A program made the translations under genes and the position numbers. From contig JBFMGD010000043.1 of NCBI GenBank assembly GCA_040751775.1, positions 1-25,458 of the forward strand: a DNA stretch of 25,458 nt, in the 5' to 3' direction. Source of the stretch: JBFMGD01 sp040751775 (GTDB lineage: Bacteria; Bacillota; Dethiobacteria; DTU022). Position 1 is the stretch's first letter. Every line of letters begins with the position of its first letter. The notes beneath the pieces were generated by a model. That model was not told the origin of the DNA and searched no databases. It was given only the letters and a program-made list of their open reading frames with translations. Below, in pieces: positions 8,392 through 15,300 of the stretch.

Positions 8392-8626
8392 TCTTTCCTT
8401 TAACTAGGTAAGAGACAGGTCGAAAGCGGCCCGTTCTCATTGGAGGCAGTTCCGCGAGGGTAGAATTGATTGACAGATTAATCCAGGATAAACCAATAAT
8501 ACTAAAGAGTTTGCCGGGATAGACGGGCTGCCCCTGGAGAATTGGGCGCAGTAAATTAAGGACTGAGTTCAAGATATATCCAATAATTTTATCGGCTTTT
8601 TTTACGTCTAGATTAGCTATTTTGAA
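8392..8626. other. Intergenic region without a recognised gene
   Basis: A minus-strand frame is open across this stretch and continues over the start of the Uma2-type gene, but it has no ribosome binding site and its translation matches no family I know. I see no RNA gene or repeat here. Confidence 0.4.
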
Positions 8627-8655
8627 TTGACTTTTTCGGGACTGGAACTTATAAT
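8627..8655 (+). promoter_or_regulatory. Sigma-A promoter for the Phd-Uma2 gene
   Basis: TTGACT at 8627-8632 and a perfect TATAAT at 8650-8655 are separated by 17 bases. Transcription would begin near 8662, about 26 bases before the ATG at 8688. This is one of the best promoter matches in the window. Confidence 0.75.
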
Positions 8656-8687
8656 AATAGCGATGACACATTATGGGAGCTGATAGC

Positions 8688-9413
8688 ATGCGTGTAAATA
8701 CCACGGATTTGCAGAATGCTTTTGGGAAGTACCTTTCCCTGGTGGAGAAGGAAGATATAATCATCATTAAAAATGGGAAGAGCATAGCCAAGCTCACCCA
8801 CTATACTGAACCTGATTACTTCCTCGTTCACGAAGAATCAAGAAAGTACAAAACTAAAAAAATCAGTTATGAAGAATACATGGAGTTGGTTGAATCATCC
8901 GACCAAAGGTACGAACTGATCGACGGTGAGATTTACCTGATGGCCTCACCGGGTTTTAAACACCAGGTGGTGGTGAACGAATTAGCCGGTCAATTCTATA
9001 ATTATTTCAAAGGAAAGCCCTGCCGCTCTTTAACAGCGCCTTTGGATGTGCGGCTCTTCGGCTATGCGACCAAGTTTGAGGAAGACCCCAATGTTGTCCA
9101 GCCGGATGTGGTGGTGATCTGTGATCAAGAAAAAGTTAACGAAAAAAACAGGTACGAGGGCATCCCAACACTGGTTGTAGAAGTGCTCTCTCCTTCAACC
9201 AAGGGGAAAGACATGGTGGCCAAACTGAACCTGTATATGAAAAGCGGTGTTTTAGAATACTGGATTGTCGATATTGAAACAAGAAGTATTATTCAATACA
9301 CCTTTTCCAAGGAGCGGGACATACAAGATCTGAATAGCTTTAAGGAAAGAGAGACAATTAGTTCAGCTGTTTTTGAAAGCCTGGAAATTCCATTAGATTC
9401 ACTTTTCGCCTAG
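8688..9413 (+). CDS. Phd/YefM-type N-terminal domain fused to an Uma2 nuclease-like domain
   Basis: The ATG at 8688 lies eight bases after GGGAG and downstream of a strong promoter, giving 241 residues. Residues 1-45 (MRVNTTDLQNAFGKYLSLVE, KEDIIIIKNGKSIAKL) match the DNA-binding fold of Phd/YefM antitoxins. From about residue 60 the protein is an Uma2 (DUF820) domain of the PD-(D/E)XK superfamily: YELIDGEIYLMASPGFKHQ, then VQPDVVVICD, TLVVEVLSPSTKGKD and KLNLYMKSGVLEYWIVD. The acidic catalytic positions (Asp in QPDVVV, Glu-Val in VVEVLS) and the downstream Lys are present, so it may be an active nuclease. Uma2 proteins are widespread and of unclear role. The fused antitoxin-like domain could give DNA targeting or autorepression (inference). 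No separate toxin gene adjoins it. Confidence 0.85.
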   Translation: MRVNTTDLQNAFGKYLSLVEKEDIIIIKNGKSIAKLTHYTEPDYFLVHEESRKYKTKKISYEEYMELVESSDQRYELIDGEIYLMASPGFKHQVVVNELAGQFYNYFKGKPCRSLTAPLDVRLFGYATKFEEDPNVVQPDVVVICDQEKVNEKNRYEGIPTLVVEVLSPSTKGKDMVAKLNLYMKSGVLEYWIVDIETRSIIQYTFSKERDIQDLNSFKERETISSAVFESLEIPLDSLFA

Positions 9414-9427
9414 AAAAACTCTCTTTA

Positions 9428-9481
9428 CTACCCCAGAGCCCGCTCCAGGTCGGCGATCAAGTCATCAATATCGAGGTTTTG
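9428..9481 (-). pseudogene. Stranded 3' end of a Cys/Met-metabolism PLP enzyme gene
   Basis: On the minus strand the codons read QNLDIDDLIADLERALG and then TAG. This is nearly the same as the last residues of the PLP enzyme encoded at 11160-12371 (ENIEDLVADLERALD), and the DNA shares the run GCCCGCTCCAGGTCGGC. No other part of the enzyme lies upstream, because the response regulator fragment on the plus strand begins two bases away. It is the tail of a paralogue that has been lost. Confidence 0.75.
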
Positions 9482-9483
9482 CG

Positions 9484-9672
9484 ATGGATACAAAATTACT
9501 TATTGTCGAAGATGATATTTTTTTACAAGATGGTCTGTGCGAGCTGCTCCGGCGGGAAGGATACTCGGTCGATTGCGCCGGCACGTGCAAGGAAGCGCAC
9601 CACTTTGCCGCGGAAAACAGCTATCGCTTGATTATTCTGGATATCGTGCTTCCGGATGGCGAGAGGTTGTAA
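9484..9672 (+). pseudogene. Response regulator receiver domain, 3'-truncated
   Basis: The 62-residue frame reads MDTKLLIVEDDIFLQDGLCE, LLRREGYSVDCAGTCKEAHH and RLIILDIVLPDGE. This is the first half of an OmpR/NarL-type receiver with the acidic pair (Glu-Asp-Asp) and the phosphoacceptor Asp in ILDIVLPDG. After DGE the frame ends in RL and a stop, where intact proteins continue with the conserved Thr and Lys strands and a DNA-binding domain. No convincing ribosome binding site lies upstream, because that space holds the PLP-enzyme tail. Both breakpoints make it non-functional. The toxin-antitoxin promoter begins within its last codons. Confidence 0.8.
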
Positions 9673-9706
9673 TCAGGTCTACCTTCATGTATATTATATT
9701 CATGAA
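9667..9706 (+). promoter_or_regulatory. Toxin-antitoxin promoter with overlapping operator
   Basis: TTGTAA (9667-9672) and TATATT (9690-9695) are 17 bases apart. A dyad with arms TTCATG (9684-9689) and CATGAA (9701-9706) is centred on the end of the -10 box. This is the position expected if the ribbon-helix-helix antitoxin represses its own operon. Confidence 0.6.
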
Positions 9707-9724
9707 ATAATATTGGTGGTGTAT

Positions 9725-9976
9725 ATGTTGAATAAAGTTCCCTTTCAAGTTCATATAGATAAGACTCTACGTGAGCAACTTAGAATAATTGCCGACAAGC
9801 ATAATCTATCAATGTCCGCCCTGGTGAGAAAATACCTCTACCAGGGGCTGGAGAAAGATCTCGGCTCCGCAGACCCCGGCCTGGATATTATCGGCCTGGG
9901 GGAAGGGAAAAGTGTAAATTTGGCGGAGCTACATGATCTCTACCTGGTATTAAAGGAAAAGGGCATCAAAGAATGA
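9725..9976 (+). CDS. Ribbon-helix-helix antitoxin of a PIN-toxin pair
   Basis: The ATG at 9725 follows GGTGGTG and begins an 83-residue protein, MLNKVPFQVHIDKTLREQLR then IIADKHNLSMSALVRKYLYQ. The short beta strand (PFQVHID), helix, turn (NLSMS) and second helix are the ribbon-helix-helix fold of CopG/MetJ-type antitoxins, which bind DNA as dimers. The C-terminal half (about 50-83) would wrap the toxin. The stop codon overlaps the toxin start by four bases (ATGA), as is usual in such modules. It would neutralise the PIN toxin and autorepress through the dyad at 9684-9706 (inference from family and position). Confidence 0.85.
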   Translation: MLNKVPFQVHIDKTLREQLRIIADKHNLSMSALVRKYLYQGLEKDLGSADPGLDIIGLGEGKSVNLAELHDLYLVLKEKGIKE

Positions 9977-10386
9977 AAAAATTATTTGTTGATACTTCAG
10001 GCTGGGTTGCGGTTGTTAACCGCCGCGATCAATATCATGAAGAGGCCAAGAATTACTACAAGCATGCTTTTAAAAAATACGGCATACTGCTTACTACAAA
10101 TTTGGTAGCCGCCGAGACATATATACTGCTTAGACTGGACTGCGGCTGGAGCACCGCTTCTTCCTGGTGGGAAAAAATCAACACCTCATTAAAAATAAAA
10201 ATGATATATGCAGATGCTGGTACGATGTTTGACGCCTTTTCTCTACTCCAAAAATATAGCGACCACCCTTTCTCCTTAACCGACGCGGTCTCTTTTATCA
10301 CCATGCGGCAGTCGGGTATTGATGAAGCCTTTGCCTTCGACAACCATTTTACCGTTGCCGGTTACCAGAAGTTACCTGTCCGATGA
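9973..10386 (+). CDS. vapC: PIN-domain ribonuclease toxin
   Basis: The 137-residue product has the four PIN acidic residues: Asp7 in LFVDTSGW, Glu48 in LVAAETY, Asp104 in SLTDAVSF and Asp123 in AFDNHF. These would bind Mg/Mn ions for RNA cleavage. Length and motif order are those of VapC toxins. Translation is coupled to the upstream antitoxin by an ATGA overlap. The pair has its own promoter and sits among broken genes, consistent with mobility or with stabilisation of an unstable region. The target RNA is not predictable. All key residues are intact. Confidence 0.9.
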   Translation: MKKLFVDTSGWVAVVNRRDQYHEEAKNYYKHAFKKYGILLTTNLVAAETYILLRLDCGWSTASSWWEKINTSLKIKMIYADAGTMFDAFSLLQKYSDHPFSLTDAVSFITMRQSGIDEAFAFDNHFTVAGYQKLPVR

Positions 10387-10429
10387 ATCTCATTTTGCTT
10401 AAATAATGAAACCGCCCCCACACAAGCAG

Positions 10430-10458
10430 TTGACAAAACCGCATTGATCTTGTATTAT
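10430..10458 (+). promoter_or_regulatory. Sigma-A promoter of the GntR gene
   Basis: A perfect TTGACA (10430-10435) and TATTAT (10453-10458) are separated by 17 bases. The -10 box lies inside the left arm of the large inverted repeat at 10449-10488, so a protein bound there would block RNA polymerase. Confidence 0.75.
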
Positions 10459-10488
10459 TGTATTAAACGCTTAATACAATAATACAAG
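10449..10488. promoter_or_regulatory. Perfect 18 bp inverted repeat, probable GntR operator
   Basis: CTTGTATTATTGTATTAA (10449-10466) and TTAATACAATAATACAAG (10471-10488) are exact reverse complements separated by ACGC. The dyad covers the -10 box and the probable transcription start and ends just before the ribosome binding site. YtrA-type GntR proteins bind such AT-rich dyads next to their own gene, so autorepression is likely. Confidence 0.85.
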
Positions 10489-10499
10489 GGAGTGATCCA

Positions 10500-10868
10500 A
10501 TGTCCTGGGAGTTAAATTCGGATCGCCCGATTTATACCCAGTTGATTGAACAGATCGAACTGAAGATCTGTTCGGGCGTATACCCGCTTGGCTCAAAACT
10601 GCCCCCGGTGCGGGATCTTGCACAGGAGGCATCGGTGAATCCGAATACCATGCAGCGGGCCCTGGCCAGGCTTGAAAATGACGGTTTACTGTATACCCAC
10701 CGCACCAGCGGGAGATTCGTCACGGAGGATAGAAACATGATTAAGCAGGTTAAAAACAGGCTGGTTCAGGAACATATCCAGGGTTTCCTGGAAAAGATGT
10801 TGCGACTGGGATTTGATCATGAAGAAATTTTATCGGCTATATCAGCGATCATGGAGGCGAAGAAATAA
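10500..10868 (+). CDS. GntR-family regulator, YtrA type
   Basis: The 122-residue protein contains the GntR winged helix-turn-helix: SDRPIYTQLIEQIELKICSG, then LGSKLPPVRDLAQEASVNPN, TMQRALARLENDGLLYTHRT and SGRFV. The short helical C-terminal part (about 50 residues) without a ligand-binding domain is typical of the YtrA subfamily, which usually controls an adjacent ABC-transporter operon. The ATG at 10500 follows AGGGAG. Its stop overlaps the next ATG (TAATG). No ABC transporter follows here; only a small membrane-protein frame remains, which suggests that the original target operon has been lost. Confidence 0.92.
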   Translation: MSWELNSDRPIYTQLIEQIELKICSGVYPLGSKLPPVRDLAQEASVNPNTMQRALARLENDGLLYTHRTSGRFVTEDRNMIKQVKNRLVQEHIQGFLEKMLRLGFDHEEILSAISAIMEAKK

Positions 10869-10899
10869 TGAGCAATCCTATCCTGGAGTTGTTTACCAG

Positions 10900-11088
10900 G
10901 TGGTCACACTGCTCATACTGGTGCCGTTTGCCACTGTTTTTTGGCATCAACTGGCGGATCTAACCACGCCCGGGGCGCTGGAAATAAACTTGATTTTATT
11001 GGTCTTGATTCTGCCCGTCGCTCTACTCACTGCCGGCTATTTTATATTAACCAATATGCTTTTAAAGAAAAAACTTAACCTGGAGTAA
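10900..11088 (+). CDS. Small two-helix membrane protein, possibly frameshifted at its 5' end
   Basis: The frame encodes VTLLILVPFATVFWHQLADL, a polar turn, and INLILLVLILPVALLTAGYFI, then a Lys-rich end, which is a two-transmembrane-helix protein. A GTG at 10900 has GGAG 11 bases upstream and gives 62 residues. However, the best ribosome binding site (GGAGG at about 10854) serves an ATG at 10868 in a different frame, which overlaps the GntR stop and closes after 31 codons. The intact gene therefore probably began at 10868 and suffered a frameshift near 10880-10900. I do not recognise the family. It would be cotranscribed with the GntR gene. Confidence 0.5.
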   Translation: MVTLLILVPFATVFWHQLADLTTPGALEINLILLVLILPVALLTAGYFILTNMLLKKKLNLE

Positions 11089-11116
11089 CCGGCGCTCGCA
11101 GCAGGAATGCATACTA

Positions 11117-11152
11117 AAGGGATGAATGGAGTAAACGCTCTATCCATCCCTT
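11117..11152. terminator. Hairpin between convergent transcription units
   Basis: AAGGGATG (11117-11124) pairs with CATCCCTT (11145-11152), and the stem can extend inward with mismatches. It lies between the GntR operon and the convergent PLP-enzyme gene and may terminate both. Confidence 0.55.
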
Positions 11153-11159
11153 GCATTTC

Positions 11160-12371
11160 TTAATCCAGGGCCCGCTCCAGGTCGGCAACCAGGTCTTCTA
11201 TGTTTTCCAGCCCTACGCTCAGGCGCGCGATCCCTTCCCCCATCCATTCACGGATCCCTTTTTTCTGTTGCGGATTGATGTATTCCACGGCGTCAATATA
11301 CAGATCTGTCGGGTAGTAAAAGACCAGGGTTTGGGGATGGCCGAGGGAAGTGGCGTATTTGATCAATTTCAACCGGGCAGCCATTTTAATCGCCGCCTGC
11401 ATGCCGCCTTTCAGCTGGAAGGTGAGCATCCCGCCGAAACCGGCCATCTGCCGTTTCGCCAGGGCGTGCTGCGGATGGCTCGCCAGGCCGGGATAGATTA
11501 CCCGGTCAATTTTGGGGTGCCCCTCCAGGTAGCGGGCCAGGGCGGCGGCGTTGCGGCAGTGGCGCTCCATGCGCAGCGGGTAGGTGCTGATCCCCCGCAT
11601 GATCAACCAGGCGTTGAAGGGGCTCAAAGCCCCGCCCAGGTGAACCAGCATCTCTTTACGGATGCGCCGGATCCCTTCCCGGGGGCCCAGGACCGCTCCC
11701 CCCAGGGCGTCGCCGTGGCCGTTCAAGAACTTGGTCATGCTGTGAATCACGTAGTCGGCGCCCAGCGCCAGGGGCCGCTGGATATAGGGGCCGGCCCAGG
11801 TCGAATCCACCACCAGCAGCGCGCCCGCCTGCCGGGCAGCGCCGGCCAGCGCCTCGATATCCGCCAGGCGCAGCACGGGGTTGGCGGGGGTCTCCGCGTA
11901 GATCATCCTGGTCTCCGGTTTTAAGGCCGCTTTGACCTGTTCCAGGTCGGCGGTATCCACCAGGGTTGCCTCAATGCCGAACCGGGAGAGGTACTGCCCC
12001 ATGAGCTCCATCGTCCCGACATAACAGACCTCGGAGGCCACGAGGTGATCCCCGCTTTGCAAAAACGTGAGCAGCGCGGCTGAAATCGCCGCCATCCCCG
12101 AAGCGGTCACAACCGCCCCTTCCGCCCCTTCCAGGGCGCTGATCTTTTCTTCCAGTGCCCTGAGGGTGGGATTGCTCCACCGGGAGTAAGCATGAGGCGG
12201 GTTTGGGCTTTCCAGCAGCAGCGCGTCAAACAGCTCCGGCCCGAATTCCGGCAACTCAAACGAGGCAGCCATGTGCACCGGCACGCCTAAGCCCCTTGCT
12301 TCCAACTCCCGTTGATCCGGCTCTTCACCGGCATGCACGGACACTGTCTCCAGCATCCAATTCATGGTCAT
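11160..12371 (-). CDS. Cys/Met-metabolism PLP-dependent enzyme (gamma-lyase/sulfhydrylase family)
   Basis: The product of about 403 residues belongs to the cystathionine gamma-synthase/methionine gamma-lyase superfamily. Seen in order are AYSRWSNPTLRALEEKISAL (substrate-side Tyr and Arg), EGAVVTASGMAAISAALL, VVDSTWAGPYIQRPLALGAD (PLP-ring Asp), and IHSMTKFLNGHGDALGG with the PLP lysine. The usual NTFATP motif is changed to STWAGP. The ATG at 12371 has GGGGAG eight bases upstream; the ATG at 12377 is too close to that site. The gene lies 14 bases after the GPH transporter gene in the MttB-like operon. It may process a sulfur amino acid or a methylated derivative imported by the transporter (inference). 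A 3' relic of a paralogue lies at 9428-9481. Confidence 0.88.
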   Translation of the reverse strand: MTMNWMLETVSVHAGEEPDQRELEARGLGVPVHMAASFELPEFGPELFDALLLESPNPPHAYSRWSNPTLRALEEKISALEGAEGAVVTASGMAAISAALLTFLQSGDHLVASEVCYVGTMELMGQYLSRFGIEATLVDTADLEQVKAALKPETRMIYAETPANPVLRLADIEALAGAARQAGALLVVDSTWAGPYIQRPLALGADYVIHSMTKFLNGHGDALGGAVLGPREGIRRIRKEMLVHLGGALSPFNAWLIMRGISTYPLRMERHCRNAAALARYLEGHPKIDRVIYPGLASHPQHALAKRQMAGFGGMLTFQLKGGMQAAIKMAARLKLIKYATSLGHPQTLVFYYPTDLYIDAVEYINPQQKKGIREWMGEGIARLSVGLENIEDLVADLERALD

Positions 12372-12385
12372 AGTCATATCTCCCC

Positions 12386-13753
12386 TCAGCCGGCAGCAGT
12401 TATTTTATCTCTCATTTCCAGATGCTTCTCCCTGGTAACCGGGTAGCGCCAGGCCACGATCAGCGCCGCGATCAAGAACAGGGCCGGCACAGGCCCCATA
12501 AACAACCTGATCACCGCGTTCACATTTTCCGGCTGGTTCATATAGGCGGCGCCGTCAACCGGGTTGATATAACCCACCAGGGCCAGGGCCTGCCCCATCA
12601 CCCATAACGCCGCCCCCGTGGCCAGCTTTTGCGAAAAAGAGGCGAAAGCATAGTACGAGCCCTCGCGCCTCTGGCCGGTGTCGAGGCGATCCTGTTCCAC
12701 CACATCGGGGATCATGGACCAGGGCAGCACGTAGGCGTTGGCGATCCCCGCTCCCGAAAGCAAGCTCAAGAGATAGGCCAGGATTACCTGCCCGGGCCGC
12801 AGGGTGGATATAGCCAACAAGATTAGGGTCCAGTAACCCATGCCCAGCATAAAGGCTTTTCGTTTATCCAGTTTCTTGGTGATCCAAACCCAAACCGGGA
12901 TAAATACGAGCGCGGCGCCCTGGGCGACCAGCACAAAATAGCTCGATTGCTCCGGTATCTGAAAATAATAAGTGATAAAGTAGATCAGGTTGGCGGCGAT
13001 GATGCTGACGGTGGTCCAACTCAAGGTATAGATCACCATCACGCGCCAAAAAAGCCTGTTGGTCAGCGTGGCCTTCACAGCCGCCCAGAAAGGCAGCGGC
13101 GGCGGTTCATGATCCCGCCGGGGCTCCCGGGTAACATTGAACACAATAAAGGGCGGCAGTATCACCAGGGCGCCGAGCGCCACGCCGATAATCGAGTAGA
13201 GCGACCGGGGCTCCGTCACGTACCAGCCCAGGATCGTCACAAAGATGATCGAGCCGATCGAACCGCAGATGGAGTAGAACATCAGGTAGGCGTTCAGATT
13301 GACCCGCTCGTCGTAATCACTGGTCAGTTCGGGCAGGAGCGCGTAATAGCCGAGGCGGATAAAGGTAAAGGCAGTGTTGAAAACAATAAAGGTGAGGGTG
13401 TAATACGCGGTCAGGTAAAACTCGGGCAAAGCGGGCACCTGCCACATCAGCATGAAACCGACCCCCAAGGGCACGGCCCCGAACAAGAGGATCACGCGGC
13501 GGCGCCCCCACCGGGTGCGAAACCGGTCCGAGATAATCCCGAACCAGGGATCGTTCACGGCATCCCAGACCCGGCCGATCATCACCGCCCAGGCGGCATG
13601 GGCCGGGTTCAGCCCGGCCACATCCGTGAGGAAGTAGAGCTGGAAAAACATCAGTATGGCCAGGGGCACGCTGACGCTGATGTCTCCGGTTCCGTAAAGC
13701 AGCTTTTGCTTCAGCGGCAGCTTCCCCCCGGGAATGGCGTCGGAATGATCCAT
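12386..13753 (-). CDS. GPH-family (MelB-like) cation symporter
   Basis: The 455-residue polytopic protein has about 12 hydrophobic segments and the GPH signature early in the chain: LLYGTGDISVSVPLAILMFF, GRVWDAVNDPWFGIISDRFR then TRWGRRR. The Asp residues in DAVNDP correspond to the cation-site motif of MelB. Central loops are charged as usual. AAGGAGG lies eight bases before the ATG at 13753. It is the middle gene of the minus-strand operon, 24 bases after the methyltransferase part. Family members import glycosides with Na+ or H+, but GPH-like members near MttB genes often carry small methylated or zwitterionic compounds, so a sugar substrate should not be assumed. It is intact. Confidence 0.9.
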   Translation of the reverse strand: MDHSDAIPGGKLPLKQKLLYGTGDISVSVPLAILMFFQLYFLTDVAGLNPAHAAWAVMIGRVWDAVNDPWFGIISDRFRTRWGRRRVILLFGAVPLGVGFMLMWQVPALPEFYLTAYYTLTFIVFNTAFTFIRLGYYALLPELTSDYDERVNLNAYLMFYSICGSIGSIIFVTILGWYVTEPRSLYSIIGVALGALVILPPFIVFNVTREPRRDHEPPPLPFWAAVKATLTNRLFWRVMVIYTLSWTTVSIIAANLIYFITYYFQIPEQSSYFVLVAQGAALVFIPVWVWITKKLDKRKAFMLGMGYWTLILLAISTLRPGQVILAYLLSLLSGAGIANAYVLPWSMIPDVVEQDRLDTGQRREGSYYAFASFSQKLATGAALWVMGQALALVGYINPVDGAAYMNQPENVNAVIRLFMGPVPALFLIAALIVAWRYPVTREKHLEMRDKITAAG

Positions 13754-13777
13754 CGATAACGGCCTCCTTTATAAAAT

Positions 13778-14911
13778 TCAAATGGTGGCGAAATCCTGCC
13801 TGGACACGTCTTCAAAGGCGTAGAAATCATCCATGGAGCGGGCCGCCACTTTATCTTTAAAGGCCTGCAGCTCTTTAACCATCGCCGGATCAAGAGCCCT
13901 GGGCTGATGGCCGCTCAAGATGCGGTCAACCTTTTCCCGGGCGCGATCCAGGGCGGTGCGGGAACCTTCCTGCACCCATTTTTCATGCGGCTCACGCGAC
14001 AGCAGGGTGGGAATATAGTGCTCCCGGCGAAAATGCAGCGCGGTATGCGGCTGGGAGAAATACTCCCCGTTAAACCCGATCTCTTGGATCAGATCCAGGG
14101 CCAGGCTCGCCTGGTTTACAGTGATCCCGCGGCCGGCCCGCAGCATCATGCCGCACAGTTCATCATCGAGGAGCAGCGTGGCATGGCTCTCCAGCATGGT
14201 GCTGTCGAGGGTGCCGCCGCAGGTAATGAAGTTGACGCCGGATAAAACCGCCGGCATGAGGGTGGCCGCCCGCTCCATGCCGGCCTGCAGGTCTTCCAAT
14301 TTTGATTCCGTCGCCGCCCCGACGCTGCGGCACGGCAGCCCGTAATGGCGGGCCAGCTGGGCCGAGGCCGCCGTGATCAACCCTGTCTCAACGGATCCCA
14401 GGGCCACGAGGCCGTTGCGCATATTGGCGATGGTGGAAACGGTGCCGTACAGCACCGGGGTTCCCGGTCGAAACAGCTGAACCAGCGCAATATGGGCCAG
14501 GATGGCCGCGTTTTCCTGGGCCAGCAGCCCGGCCAGGGTCACCGGGGAGGTTGCGCCGGCAATCGCTTCCGGGGACATGGCCACAGGCTGGCCGTACTCG
14601 GCGCAAATGAGCGCCCCTTCCGCCTGCATCTGCGTCATCTGCAGCGGGCTCATCACCGAGCAGATGGCGAAGAAGCGCGGCTTGCGGCGCAGCTCCTCCT
14701 TGCCGCCGACGACCAGGGCCATCATTTGCATCATATCGAGGGTGGGCAGAAAACCGTAGCAGCCCATGCCGAACGTCTTCCTGCTGTGGTGCGCCCACTC
14801 CCAGATCGCCTCCACGTGGATGGTGGTCATCGGCAGATCATTGGGCCAGATATCCATCTGCGAGTTATGAATATGGTCGCAAGCGTCAATCAGGACGATA
14901 TGATCGATCAT
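13778..14911 (-). pseudogene. MttB-family (COG5598) methyltransferase, C-terminal three quarters
   Basis: The 377-residue frame matches the main barrel of trimethylamine/glycine-betaine-type corrinoid methyltransferases: GKEELRRKPRFFAICSVMSP, LQLFRPGTPVLYGTVST-like VQLFRPGTPVLYGTVST, QLARHYGLPCRSVGAATESK, LQAGMERAATLMPAVLSGVN, LLLDDELCGMMLRAGRGITV, and EIGFNGEYFSQPHTALHFRR. Intact members have about 480 residues; here the first 110 or so are absent from this frame. Residues 1-50 are found in the preceding frame (14908-15066), and about 60-70 residues between them are missing altogether. There is no in-frame TAG, so this is a non-pyrrolysine homologue. The ATG at 14911 lacks a strong ribosome binding site but overlaps the upstream stop as ATGA. 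A shortened product is possible; loss of function is more likely. Confidence 0.8.
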
Positions 14912-15066
14912 AAATGGTGCTCATCAACCCCGGCCCCGGCCGAGCGAAAAATATCCCGGGCAATTTTATACTCAACTTTTATACCCACCGTCGACAATAT
15001 CGCCATGGAAGCATCATGGATCATCTCAATTTCTTCCCGGCTCAACACAGCAAATTTAGTCTTCAT
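14908..15066 (-). pseudogene. MttB-family methyltransferase, N-terminal fragment
   Basis: The frame from the ATG at 15066 (AAGG seven bases upstream, GGAGG further away) encodes 52 residues: MKTKFAVLSREEIEMIHDAS, MAILSTVGIKVEYKIARDIF and RSAGAGVDEHHL. This is the characteristic N-terminal helix pair of MttB-like proteins (L..eEi..IH.aSl.iL...GvkVe...a..i...aGA.VD). It stops at TGA, in a different frame from the rest of the gene, with an ATGA overlap. The normal continuation (VDG..V.IP..LV..AL..AP) is absent, which shows an internal deletion rather than a simple sequencing frameshift. Confidence 0.75.
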
Positions 15067-15225
15067 AACTTACCTTGTAACCTCCGTGTCAATTTTCCGG
15101 CAACTGCTGCAATTATCATAACACGGCCACCCGGGATAAATTTTGCAACTATCTTGACATTTATAACACTATCTTATCATTTAAACGTGAAAATCAGTGA
15201 AGCCATGGGGCAGGGTTAAATGTTA

Positions 15226-15256
15226 GGGGACACACCTCTTACAGAGGAATGTCCCC
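15226..15256. repeat. Two-part hairpin, REP-like
   Basis: GGGGACA (15226-15232) pairs with TGTCCCC (15250-15256), and inside it CCTC pairs with GAGG around the loop TTACA. It lies between the methyltransferase promoter region and the minus-strand gene ending at 15301. Its GGGGAC/GTCCCC ends resemble the palindrome at 925-978. Confidence 0.6.
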
Positions 15257-15300
15257 ATGACCTGTCACCGTGGCGCAGCAAATCAAATAACGTTGTATGT

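Noticed and set aside
8363..8797. A 144-codon minus-strand frame as a gene
   Set aside because: It covers the promoter and start of the Uma2-type gene, has no ribosome binding site and resembles no known family.
11151..14345. Long plus-strand reading frames opposite the PLP enzyme, transporter and methyltransferase genes
   Set aside because: They are antisense to well-conserved genes, have compositions rich in Gln, His, Arg and Pro, and lack ribosome binding sites.
14908..14911. The TGA in the methyltransferase as a recoded codon (selenocysteine or pyrrolysine-like)
   Set aside because: The following part is in another frame and 60-70 residues are missing, so readthrough would not restore the protein; pyrrolysine uses TAG and lies much further into the chain.
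14941..15160. A sigma-54 promoter (TGGC...TTGCA) before the methyltransferase
   Set aside because: On the minus strand the two elements are about six bases too far apart.
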